DNA of 62,000 nucleotides, taken from contig NW_003314403.1 of NCBI RefSeq assembly GCF_000143415.4, positions 4,316 to 66,315 on the forward strand, read 5' to 3'. The notes beneath the pieces were generated by a model. The model searched no databases. It was not told the origin of the DNA and worked only from the letters and a program-made list of their open reading frames with translations. Source of the stretch: Selaginella moellendorffii. Taxonomy: Eukaryota > Streptophyta > Lycopodiopsida > Selaginellales > Selaginellaceae. The translations under genes were made by a program, and so were the position numbers. Below are positions 45,000-57,000 of this stretch, piece after piece. The number at the start of each line of letters is the position of its first letter. Positions within the stretch are counted from its first letter, which is position 1.

Positions 45000-45720
45000 T
45001 GCGCTAAATGTTGCCAACTTTAAGTTTGCTATATGATTTAGAGCATCTACCACGATATTGCTCTTCTTGGGTTTATAAAGGATTTTGCAATTGAACTTAA
45101 CTAAAGCATTTACTTATTGACCTTATTTTCCTCGAATATCAAGCTACAATAAGAAGTGTTTCATTGCCATATTATATGTGTATATATTGAAGTGTTTCTT
45201 AAGGTAGTGTTGCCATTCCTTGAGCACTTTGACCACCACAAATAGTTCTTTTTCATGGGCAAGCTATCTTCATTGAGCCTTGTCCAACTTCTTCAAGAAG
45301 AATGCCACTAAATAATTATCATATTTCAAGACTATGCCCAGTGCAAAGTTTGAGGCATTTATTTCTACCTCAAAGTCCTTACTAAAGTTTGGTAACACCA
45401 ATATGAGAGCCTTCCTCAACTTCTCTATAAGGTAGATAAATGTTGCCTTGCATTTTATTGTTGTCTTTACAATCTTCTTTCTTATTTGTTCTATTAAGGG
45501 TAAGAAAACTATCAAATAGTGTTTGATAAACTTTCAATAGTAGTTATATATCCTTAAGAATGCCCTTAATTCACTATACATTCAATGATAGTTCCCATTC
45601 TTGGATTATTTAGACCTTCTCAGGGTCCATCTTGAGCCCTTCCTTACCTATTATATGCTCAAGAAATTTTATCTCTTATTGAGGAAAGTCGCACTTACTC
45701 TTTATAGTGTATAATATAAG
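45000..45720 (-). pseudogene. Ty3/gypsy pol remnant (RT/RNase H region)
   Basis: The minus-strand frame 45515-45270 gives LILVLPNFSKDFEVEINASN followed by FALGIVLKYDNYLVAFFLKK, matching the gypsy RT-RNase H junction (PNF...FxxxxDASxxGxGxVLxQ...VAFxSxxL), but with the key Asp replaced by Asn in INASN. Flanking sequence in the same orientation shows further broken pol-like phrases with stops. Long dead. Confidence 0.65.
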
Positions 45721-48449
45721 CGACTAATTTTTCCATTCTACTTTAATCACTTAACCACACCTCTAACCACTTGGAGTAGTCTCACTCACAACCTCCATAA
45801 GTCTTATTCCGAACTTGGGGCTTGCTATCCCCGAAAATAGCATCCATGCCACTCAACCTTTGCACTTGGTACAAGTGCTCCAGGTGTCCGATCCCATGAC
45901 TGACATCCCAAGGTACCATCGACACATCAGCCCATTACACTATGCGATGCCCTTCTCACTTTGGTCATAGGTCCAACGCCACCTACATTGCAATCCCGTC
46001 TCTCAATGACTAAGCCATCTGTCCATGAGTGGTCATGCCAGATCCACTCCTTAGCATCCTTAAGATGCCTACAAACATGGGGAATAGCCTTCCCCAATAT
46101 CTCCGTTCCAGTCCCCACCAAGTCCCTTTCTGTCTATGACCCTTTGTAGCGCACCTAAATTTAGAGCCGAACTCCAAGCCTATTGTGCTACAAATGAGGG
46201 TCCGGTACAATCCCACGAGTACCAACTCCCTATATCCAACACCTACAGGCAAAATGGTGTCAGACGGAGTCTGGCACAATTTTGGCATACCGGTGGCCTA
46301 ACACGAGGAGGAGGGTACCCCACCGACTAGAGCAGCATGGAACTTGGGCCTAGACCCAAGCCAAATGCAGAACAAAGAGCGACACAACCTAGCGAGAGCC
46401 AAACTAATGTCTCAAGTGGTCAGACATGCATTCCAACCACTATCCCTACTATACATTTGAAACCCCCCACAGCCCCACCCCCCCCTTGAGGGACACATGC
46501 TTTGGGCTTTCACCCTAAGCCTCCTTTAGTACTAGGAGTTAGTCTCTAGGACAAGTTCAAAACTTACTAAATATGGAATGGTGCTAGATTGCGAATTTGG
46601 ACACAGGATGAACACCATTGTGGTCAGGCTGATCTCTACATTCTGTAGATATGTCAAATGAGCTAATCTAGACACTTTCCATAAATAGCACTTGGGACTG
46701 AAATGAGACTAACACAAAGGGTGTGATAGCGAGGGTGTTATGCTGATATGGTAAGTTATCATTCAGCGATATTGAGGGACTAGTCTCAACACACAAGAGT
46801 CTTGCCAAGCTAGTGCAAGACAAAGCAAAAGAGAACTAAGAGCCAGACTAAGAATGCTCAGCTGGAAACACATAGGAGTTACTACCTTATGTCCATTTAG
46901 CTAAGTACAGATGCTAAGCCCAGTAAACTAACACTTGGACAAGAGGGGCTATTGAAGGGAACCAGTAGTACTGACCTCCTACCGTCATGGCAGTAAGGAA
47001 AGAGTGCCCATAAGGACTGGCCGACAAGTATTTTTCGATACCCGAAATTATATTCATGACACCCTTTATCATTTAACTACTTCAGTTGGCATTTGAATTC
47101 TTTAATTTCCTTTTCATTCAACCAATAGAAGGGATGAAGTGTAATTGACTAAATTTTCCATTTTAATTTAGTCATTTAACCACCCTTGACCACTTGGAGG
47201 AGTCTCACTCACAACCTTTATAAATCCTCATCTGTCATAGGGTACTTGCTATCCCTCATATGTGATCTTTAAACCACACCAATTTTGTGCTTAGTCCAAG
47301 TGCTCTATGTGTCTGATCCCACTTTAGACACCCAAGGTACCACAAAGATCTCAGCCCATTACCTTAAGGTTATGTTCATTCTTATTATCTTATTGGTGAT
47401 ATAAAACCATTTATACAATAGTCCTATTTTTCCAAGACTAGGCCATCCATCCATGTGTGGTCATTTCATAACCACACCTTAGCATCCTTAGGATGCCTCA
47501 AAACATAGGGAACACCATCCATTAATATTCTTCCTTTGGTCCCACCAAATCTTTCTTCATTTATGGTCGTGCTTCCTAACATTGTTACTAGGTCAGGGCT
47601 TGAAGGCCTAACCACAAAGTCCTATTGAATTTTAAATCTTCCTCATCATGTGACTATACCCTTAGTCGTTAAGAAAGTGGACCACTTTTTTTTCTTTCTA
47701 TAATTTGGGACTTTAGGATGACATTTCTAAACACCGTGGCTCAAAATAAGCCTTATAGGTACTCCCCCCACCTTCTGCCACTAGGGTGCCCTAGCCATGT
47801 GACTAGAGTGAGGTTCTAATGAGCCACACAAGGTATCCAATGACAGTAGAACATTGGTATTGCTAGTTCCCTTTATAGTCTTAGCCCAAGCTAGTTAGGA
47901 AACTAGCCAGCACATATGCACATAGACTGGAGGGGCAGTAAGGAAGGAAATGCTAAATTGTCATTAAGTTAAGCATACTTGACATAGTGATAAGAAACTC
48001 ATGTTGTTAACTTATATTTGCTAGTGTTGGAAACCACCTCAATATTGAGCTTAATCCATCAATATTCGCTAAATGATATTTTACTATGTCTACCAAAACA
48101 CACTCTCACTATCATCCCTTATGTGTTGATCTATTTTGGTCTTATATGCCATTTATAGTAAATGTTTAATCTGCTTAAGAGGCATATTTACGGAATGTAA
48201 AGAATGTCCTAAACTCTTGTGAAACACAAATCTCTAAGCCCCAAAGTGGAGCCAAAAGTGTGCACCATGGTAATGGTCAAAGCAGAAGTTCAATGAGTAT
48301 AACATGTTTGGACCAAAACCTCTTTCATGGAAAGTTGGGAGCAGGAATGGAACTCTGAACAAAGTGTTTAAGGAATGAGTACAAAGCAATCAATGAATGA
48401 GTGTCATTCATAAGAAGGATTGACACATGGCAAGTGTCATGGCACATAA

Positions 48450-48790
48450 AAGTGTCAGGACTGAGTCTGAAATGGAGTCTGAGAAAGAGTCTAAGCTGGA
48501 GTCCAAGATAGAGTCTAGGATAGAGTCTGAAAAGGAATTTAAAATAGTCCTAGAAGGAGTCCAAAGAAGAGTCTAAGATGGAGTACAAGATGGAGTCCGA
48601 GAAGGAGTCTGAGATGGGGACCGAGACCAAAACCAAGACCAAGACCGAGATTGAAACCATGATCAAGACTAAGATTGAGATTGAGACCAAGACCAAAACC
48701 AAGACTAGGGTGGAGACTAAGTTTGAGTCTAAATCTGAGTCCAAGTTCGGGTTCAAGTTTGAGTCTAGGTCTAAGTTTGAGAGTGAAAGC
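48450..48790. repeat. LTR minisatellite, decayed copy
   Basis: GAGTCTGAGA / GACCAAGACC-type 6-12-bp units, the inverted and C-to-T-decayed counterpart of 12555-13190. Stop-free frames here are artefacts. Confidence 0.75.
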
Positions 48791-50466
48791 CCAAAGCAAT
48801 TGAGTCTTAGACCCTAGAGGGTTTGGTGAGCTTCAAATGGATAGTAGAGTGAAACTAGTTTGGCCAAAAAAGGCCAATGTGACCAAAAAAAGCTATACCC
48901 ATATGGTGAGTGATGATATAACCATTAAGGAGTCTAAAGTTAGAGTAAACACAAATAAACAAGTGGGGTAATTTGGTGAAATATTTAAGAGCCATCTTTA
49001 GCTCCCCTGAGAGATCAAATAGTCAATGCTTCCAATCCAAGTGTGGGTGGCATTATCTACTTGGATACCTGGCGTGGCTCATTGGAACCTTGCTCTAGCC
49101 ACATGGCTAAGGCACCTAAGGGTAAAAGGTGGGGAGAGTATTTATGAGGCTCACGAAGGGCCATGGTGTTTTGGACTGTTGTCTCAAAGTCCTAGACTAT
49201 GGAAAAGAAGAGGAGCAATCCTTTTATGTAGTGATTAAGGATATAGTCATATAATAAGGAAGTCCCAGAAGTTAGTGGGACTGTCGCAAATGTGATTTTG
49301 GATATTGAAAGATACTTGTTAGCCAATCTTTACAAACACTCTTTCTTTACTGCCATGACAGCAGGAGATCGGTATTGCTAGTTCCCTTTAGTAGCCCCTC
49401 TTGTCCAAGTGTTAGTAAACTAGACTTAACATTTGTACTTGGTCAAATAAGCATAAAGAAGGAATTTCTAGGTGTCTATTTAGCCAAACATACTTAGCCT
49501 AGCTTATTAGTTTTCTTTTGCTTTGTTTTGCATTGGCATGGCAAGAACCCTTGTATATTGAGTTTAATCCTTGAATATTGGTACATGATAGCTTACCATA
49601 TCTGAAAAACACCCTTGCTATCATGCCCTATATATTGGTTCCAATTTGGATCCATATGCTATTTATAGTAAGTGTCTAGATCTGCCCAAGAGGCATATCT
49701 ACAAAATGTAAAAAGATTGTAAATCAAGGAGCAAGAACACCACTATAGGGTTCAAGATTCAAGATAAGCACCATTCCATATTTAGTAAATTTTCACACTT
49801 GTCCCAAAGACTAATGTTTCAAGTGGTCAAATATACATTTCACCCACTATCCCTACCATACATTTAGAACCCCCATAACTCCTAATATCAGTATCAAGAG
49901 TTAGTTTGGCTCTTATTGGGTTATGTTGCTTCTTGTTTTACGTTTGACTTGGGTCTAAGCCCAAACTCCATGCTGCTCTAGTTGGTGAAGTACCTTTCTC
50001 CTCGCATTAGGCCACTGGTATGCCAAAATTGTGCTAGAATTTTGTATGCAAGTGTTGGATATGGGGAGTTGGTGCTTGTGGGATTGTATCGGACCCTTGT
50101 TCTGTAGTGCAATGGGCTTGGAGTTAAACTCCAAATTCATGTGTGCTACATTTGGTATCAGAAATATTGTCTTAGCGATTCTTATCCAGCTTTTGTTAGA
50201 AATTCTTACATAGAAATTTTTTTAGTAGATCCTAAGTGACATGTGTAGGATTAATTAGATTGCACCATTTAGTAAGAACATTGTATGCATATTCAATTAC
50301 TGATGAAAGCATGTATGCAACTAACAATATAATGAAAAGGAACCGTGTTGATGACGCTAAAACCTCTAAATGGGCAAGTCAAAAGGAGGAAACTCCTACT
50401 AGAGATGCTGCAAAGAGGCTGAGGTTGAGTTAAAGGATGAAGAACTTGATGTTACAACACTACAAC

Positions 50467-51142
50467 TGTAGCGCACCCTATCTCTCTCCCCTTAAGCCAA
50501 CTAAAAAAAAGGGCAATTGCTTGATGAGAGAGCCTTTAGTGGCTATTTTATCCCCATTTATCCCTTAAGGTTTCAAGGATCTATGGTGACAGTATATCCA
50601 AATCTCATCCCATGATCACATGTGCTACATTCACCCCCCTTTCAAAGATGTTAATGTCCTCATTGACTATTGACTAATAACCCCTACTGAGCCAAGGGGA
50701 ACCAACACCTCCATTTCCACACTGAATTTATCAATCCTTTCATTGTGTAGACCAACTATTCCATGTGAGACAATTAGTTATCCACCCGTACCATAGTCCC
50801 ACGATAGATACCTTCGTCCGTGGATACTCCACACAAGAGGAAGGACGTACGCATAAATGCCCAATACATACAATTTCAAATTTAGGGGTAGGAATATACT
50901 TTGTTTAAGGGTATATTATATTTTTAAGTAGCCACTAATCAATGGGAATCGAACCCGTGCCATTTGCTCCGATATCAACTGTAGTGCACCTTATCTCTTT
51001 CCCCTTAAGCCAATTGGAAAAGGGGCAATTGCTTTCATGGTTTTTACCCTTTATCCTATGGTGATTTACCATAGGATAACACCACGAAGTGGAACTTAAA
51101 CCCTCTTTGTGCCATGTGATAGATGCCACGTGTCCAAAGCAC
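50467..51142 (-). mobile_element. Candidate degenerate TRIM-like element
   Basis: TGTAG[CT]GCACC... repeats start at 50467 and 50980 and share about 80 bp before diverging. The left repeat could end at 50629 (..GCTACA), followed by a pyrimidine tract (polypurine on minus). The right repeat is preceded by GCTCCGATATCAA, a PBS-like stretch on minus. No target duplication found. Right limit is approximate. Confidence 0.45.
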
Positions 51143-52210
51143 AGTGGTGTAGAACCCAAGTTTCAAGGCCTTGGGCCATTGAATGAAGGAATGGTGCCAA
51201 ACTCCCAAGCTTAGAGCCAAGGAGTGACGGAACCGAACCACAGAGCAACTCTTGAGTATACAGTCCAAGGAGCAAAGGGACAGGAGCCCGGAGTGACTTA
51301 GAATAGTCCTAGAGCAACTAGCATCCCAATGCCGGGACCAGCATGCAAAACGGAGCCAAATGGAGTCTGGCACTATTTTGGCATACTAGTGGCCTAACAC
51401 GAGGACATGGGTACTCTACTAGCTAGCATGGAATGGAACTTAGGCTTAGACCCAAGCCGGACGTAGAACAAGAACAGGCACACAAGCAGGAGCTAGACTA
51501 TGCCTCAAGTTGGTCGGCCATGCCTAACCTACCCACTATCTCTACTATACATTTGGAACCCCCCACAGCACCCCCCTTGAGGAACACACGCTTTGGGCTT
51601 TCACCCCAAGCCTCCCTTAGTATCAGGAGTTAGTCTCTGGGACAAGCTCGAAACTTACTAAATATGGAATGGCACTAGAATGTGAATTTGGACACGGGAC
51701 AAACACCATTGTGTTCAGACCAATCTCTACATTCTATAGATATGCCAAATGAGCGAATTTAGACACTTTCCATAAATAGCATTTGGGACCGAAATGAGGG
51801 CATGATAGCAAGGGTGTTTGGCAGACATGGTAAGTTATCATCCAGCGATATTGAGGGACTAACCTCAATACGCAAGGGTTCTTGTCACTAGCCAGTGCAA
51901 GACAAAACGAGACGGGAACTCCTTACTAGGCTAAGTATGTTTAGTTAATAATACGTAGGAATTTCGTCCTTATGCTTGTCCGGTCTAAGTACACTTGAAA
52001 TGCCTAGTTAACTCCACTAGTACAAGAGGGGCTGATAAGTGTCCAGCAATATTGACCTCCTGCCATTGTGGCAGTAAAGAAAGAGTGTCTGTAAGGATTG
52101 GTCGACAGGTAACTTTCGATACCCAAAGTCACATTCACGACACTCTCTTCCTCTAGGGAAGATCGACGTCCTCGTCGATGCATACTCGAGTCTAGAATAC
52201 CGCCAAGGAA

Positions 52211-53990
52211 ACAACTCTAGAAAAAATTCACAGTACTCACATTATGTGAGAAATGCACCAACTTAAATGAGTTAGGGGTAACTTTTTTGTCTAACGTGGA
52301 TGCGCTACCAACTCAGACATCTTCCGGCCATCGCCAACATCTTCCGGCCATCGCCAACAAGGAAATGACCAACGGAGTCAGCCACCCTTGCTGCTCTGGG
52401 TGTCACTCAGCTACAAAAGTGTGATACGCCCCTGCCCTCAAGGACATAGAGAGAGAAGACAGAGGCCCCAACCCTCATGAGCAAAGAAACCAAACCCGTC
52501 GGTAAGGTTTACATAGACTACTGTCAACAAGTAATTAGAGTTGTTTACACAGTCATGCCCTTTCAACGGAATAAAGAACATCGACAGAGAGGCGGGTTAT
52601 ATGACCAGTCGACAGTAGTTACCCCATGACTAGAGATTTCACCATGCACACAAAGTGCCGAAGCCAGTCTGCCTATACTGACCCAAACTCAAAGATCAGT
52701 ATATGGACTATATCAAAGTCATAGACAATGATATCTTAGATTAAAACACAAAAGTATTCCAAGGAAGTTATCATCCGATAAACTTAGTATTATAATTCAG
52801 GAACCACCAAGATCATCATGGTTGGAAAACATAGAATTCACTATCCCACGAAATTCAATAGCATGTATACCATCAAGTAAACTCAATGATAAAACTTAAC
52901 TACAAAAGATTGTAGATAATATGTTAAATAACTTACAAAAGATAACTCAGAAAACACAAAGTATCACTGACTAGCAAACAAAATGCTCGCAAATGTATCA
53001 CCTGAAGGAAATAACATCCTAATCTATTAAAACTAACTCGAGCAACAATCAATATAATAGAATGAATGTGGTAAAACCAACAAACACTCCGTCATGCCAA
53101 CTATTGCAATAGCCAATCTGAATAGATTCTAACCAATAATACTAAGGAACTAGAGTTGCTCAAGCAAATGTCAGCAACATCCTACTTATGTCTCCAACCC
53201 AAGAGACCAATCCAAGGCAAACCACAAAGAACATGTGGTATTGCAAAAAACCATAAATTATCAAAAAGAACAACTAACCATTATGAAAGATCATCAATTA
53301 TCCCATCAATGACGAGATGCATAATCATTGTTGACAAAGGAATCCACCATCTCGAAGAATGGCAAATCATTCTATACCAACAATAATCAAGTAAAATCTT
53401 TGACAAGGATAATCAACTATCCTAGATGATAGCTAATCATTACCAATGATTGCTAAATGTAAAAACCAACTTCAACTTCGAAGCTAATGAGCCAAAATGC
53501 CTTCCCGAACAACTTCAAATAAATGGAACAATAACCATGAAAACTCAAGGAACCAAAAACTCGAATAAGCCTATAGCCAAGTCATGCCTAGCAATGATCA
53601 TGAATCTCGCATTAACTAACTTCAATGAAGCTCTATTTCGTTAAAGTGGGAATTGTCATTATCCCACTTGTAAAATAAGGTTTCCAAACCTTTATATAGT
53701 ATATAAATATAACAAAATTCAACTGCATTGAGGCACATGCCATTTTATTTTAAACAAGGAAATGTCTACCCAATTACTTCTCCTCCCCCTGCCACTGCTT
53801 CACCTCTCTCTTCTCCTTGTCATCATCGTCCAATTTCTTTCCATCCTTTTAATATTGGCTCAGTTGCTCCGAGTCTAGGTGGAGCCCAAGTCCCCATTCA
53901 ATCTTTACTTTCCCCTTATTAATAAAACAACTTCGTAGACTTCCAATAACATGCTGTAACACTTCTAGTATAATGCAAATCCTCTCAAAG
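52211..53990. other. AT-rich spacer, no gene
   Basis: Long AT-rich stretch with many CCAA/ATCAA phrases and short open frames lacking protein-like composition. A direct repeat CATCTTCCGGCCATCGCCAA occurs twice at about 52319-52358. Nothing else recognised. Confidence 0.5.
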
Positions 53991-54013
53991 AATTGTCTTT
54001 TAATATTAATACA

Positions 54014-57000
54014 ATGGCATGGAACCCCATGCCATAATAAGTTACATTTATAAATAGATACATGCCATCTCAGACTGTTATTTTTTGCCTCCAATGCCTA
54101 TACAATAATCTTGGAATTTCATCACTCTCCACACTATCAGGATTTAAACCCAATAATAATGCCATCTCTTCTCTAATACGTCCACGCTCATGTTCAGTGG
54201 TCGAAGAACCCATCCAGTTGAGCAGATTATGGAGATGCGGATAGTGCTTGGCTAGACAATATACATGCCATAAATGATGACTGGTGTCTGTCCGATCAAA
54301 TGGCTTCTGATATACCGTTCCATCTGCCATTTGGTTGATTTCTGCAGCCACTTCCTGGACTGGCCGGTTCTCTATCACCATCGCTCCAAGCCGTTTTGCA
54401 AGGTCCCCCAGAACATACGGTTTCTTCTCCCTAGTTTCCATACTGCAAGAGATGGGGTGCACTGCATATGTGTCCGTGTTCACTGCAGTTTTAATCGGCG
54501 AGTCATTGATGATGAGGATTTCACTTGACCTAGCAGTCCGGTTCATCACTACAGCCTCTGGCTTGACGAAGATGGGCTTGCTACCCCTCACATGGACCAT
54601 AGTCAAGCAATCCTCCTGCGTTAGGAGAAAGTCAAATGGTAATATTACTCGCGTCTGATCGTGCATCATCTGTAGCAACGTTAATGCATTGTGGCGCATC
54701 ATGGATGTCCAAACTCCCAATTGCAAATTGAACCCGGCCCTCTGTTTTAAGTGTCGCATGGTCATTATTAGATCCCGCAGTTTCTCCCGTGTGATTAATG
54801 TGAATCTGTCTCTTTTGACCAACTTGCGACCGCAGGCTTTGGAGGGTGCAATGACATTCGAGGACGAGCCACGCTCATGGGAGAAAAGGACACCGTTCAG
54901 ATCAAAAATGATACAGTACCTTCGCCGTGACTCTGAAATAAAATGCGTCAGCATAAAAAATGGTACAAGTCAATTTTACCATCTACAATATTAGCGAATG
55001 GTGCTCCCGATGGTCGTTGAGAGGGTTTTGGTCGAGGAAATGTGAAGGGCGGAAATACTCTCCTCTGCAATGTGGGGTCAATCGCATCCGATGGCGTGTG
55101 GGCACATGCCATTTCAGCTGTAAACTCTGGTACAACTGGCTCAACAGTGGCATGGGGTGGTTCCGATGGCGTGTGATCACACGCCATTTCAGCTGGTGCC
55201 TCCGTTGGCAAAGTGGACATGACCGAACAGGCAGCAGGGGCAGTGTAGGGAGGTTCCAACGGCGCGTAGTCAGACGATTGGGCACACGTTGAGTCCGTTG
55301 GAAATGAGGATACGACCGGCTTGGCGGCTGGGGCGGCCTCATGCGGGTCCAATGGTGCCTGGTCACCGTCAGTTGGATACGTGGACAAGATTGACTCAGT
55401 GGTATGGGCAGCATCAAGTGGAGCGTGGTCAGCTTGCTTGGCGTTGATATGGATAGTAGCCTCCACCAGCTCTGATGACTCTTGCAGGCAAGTAGAGTCC
55501 ACTGGCGGATCCATATGCATGTCCAAATATCTCCCTTCGATTGAGATGGTATCCTCCCGTACTACTAAAAACAAACTCATTAGCACATTGAATCGACTAT
55601 ACTGTATTTACCATCAACTGCTATTGAGGAACTAGGACCAATATCACTTGGGCGCACTGCTGATTCTGAAGGATTGGACATACGTTTTGACCCTTGCTTG
55701 GCACTATCCTTCCTTGACACTAAAGGCTAGAGTTTGTAAATTCAACTGAATAATCTCTACTTACCATTTGCTCTGCGACCTACATGGACAATGTTAGAAA
55801 TGGTAAAAGGTTAGGAATGGATGTACTATTATTTACCTGATGGTTTGTCTTGTATGACCTTCCTCCGCTGCTCTTTGGCCACCTCAGGCTGGCCATCGTC
55901 ATCATCGTCGTCATCATTATTGTGATCGTCACCATTGTGAGGACCATCCAAGTCCTCTTCGTCCTCCTCTTCTTTGTCCTCCTCTTCGTCCTTCTGCTCT
56001 TCCTGCTCATTATCTTTCTCTGGCTCCTCATCCCCCTCCTGCATTTCTTCCATAGGCTGCTCAGGCTAGATGGCTTGTTCTTCCAGGACCATCTTGGGAA
56101 AATCATCTGGCCGAGTCTCCATCTCAAAATACAAGACATCCATAGCTTGTTTTAGTGCATAACCTAGGACCGTATCCTCACCCGACTGTCTTAACATGGT
56201 TTCTGCACGTTCTTGCACCCTTCGAAGACGACGAGATGAGAAAAACGTGGCCCTGACTTGAAAAGCATCCCTCATCCATTGTACCTCTCCATTGAGATTG
56301 GGGAAGGGGAGTCCGCCATAGGAATCTGAGTCAGGAGGTGGTGACTGCCTGCTTTCACTCAGCCCTTGATCTGCAATGAATGGCATGAGCACACACGCCA
56401 TAACCGCGAGGCATTACCTATCATCTTTTCGTTGCCCTTCTTCTTTTTCGAATCAAACGCCTCTGATCCCGACGACTGTCCAACGTGCTTTCGCTTTTTA
56501 TGACCACTGTCAGTTTGAGCTTGGCTGGTGCTTGCCTGTTTTGCCTTTGAAGAAGTGTCTCCTGCAAGGAATGGCATGAGACCACACGCCATTGCAAATA
56601 TAATTTGTACCTCCTTTTTTCCTATTGCTTGTCTGTTTGTCCTTCTTCGACGTGCCACCAGTGCGCTTTTCAGTCCTCGTGTCTGAATATTCACAACGAT
56701 CTATAATCAAAATGGCGTGAGGCCTCACGTGACCTTACCTTGTGCAGGTTGTGAGCTCGGCCCAACATGGGTATCTTCAACAGTAGCTGTTAACGCCGTT
56801 TCAGCATCTGGGGGTGGCCACGCTCCTGCATACAGAGCTTGTGAGATAACATTTAAACTTAAAGTGCGTACTCACCAGGTTCGCTGAGAAGATACTATTT
56901 TTCTTTGGCAACTGTAATTATATGCTCCATTGAAGTCACCTCTTCAATGGAGTTTGTCACCGCAACACACGGGACACCCTTGAGTAGTGCGGCTCGAAAG

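Larger units (their letters stand above)
45717..52210. repeat. Nest of LTR fragments
   Basis: Mosaic of pieces of at least two LTR families. LTR starts resembling 11558 occur at 45717 and 47148. A second LTR family is at 46330-47060 and 51430-52200, with parts inverted around 47850-48230 and 49300-49800. The segment 48235-49250 is the reverse complement of the solo-LTR family, facing the 47148-47850 copy. A PBS-like TTTGGTATCAGAA lies at 50148-50163, followed by a gag-like short frame (50236-50433). No intact coding region. Confidence 0.65.

Noticed and set aside
52280-52345. tRNA-like phrase (AGTTGGTAGCGCATC on minus)
   Set aside because: A D-arm-like sequence is present, but no acceptable T-arm or acceptor stem can be formed.
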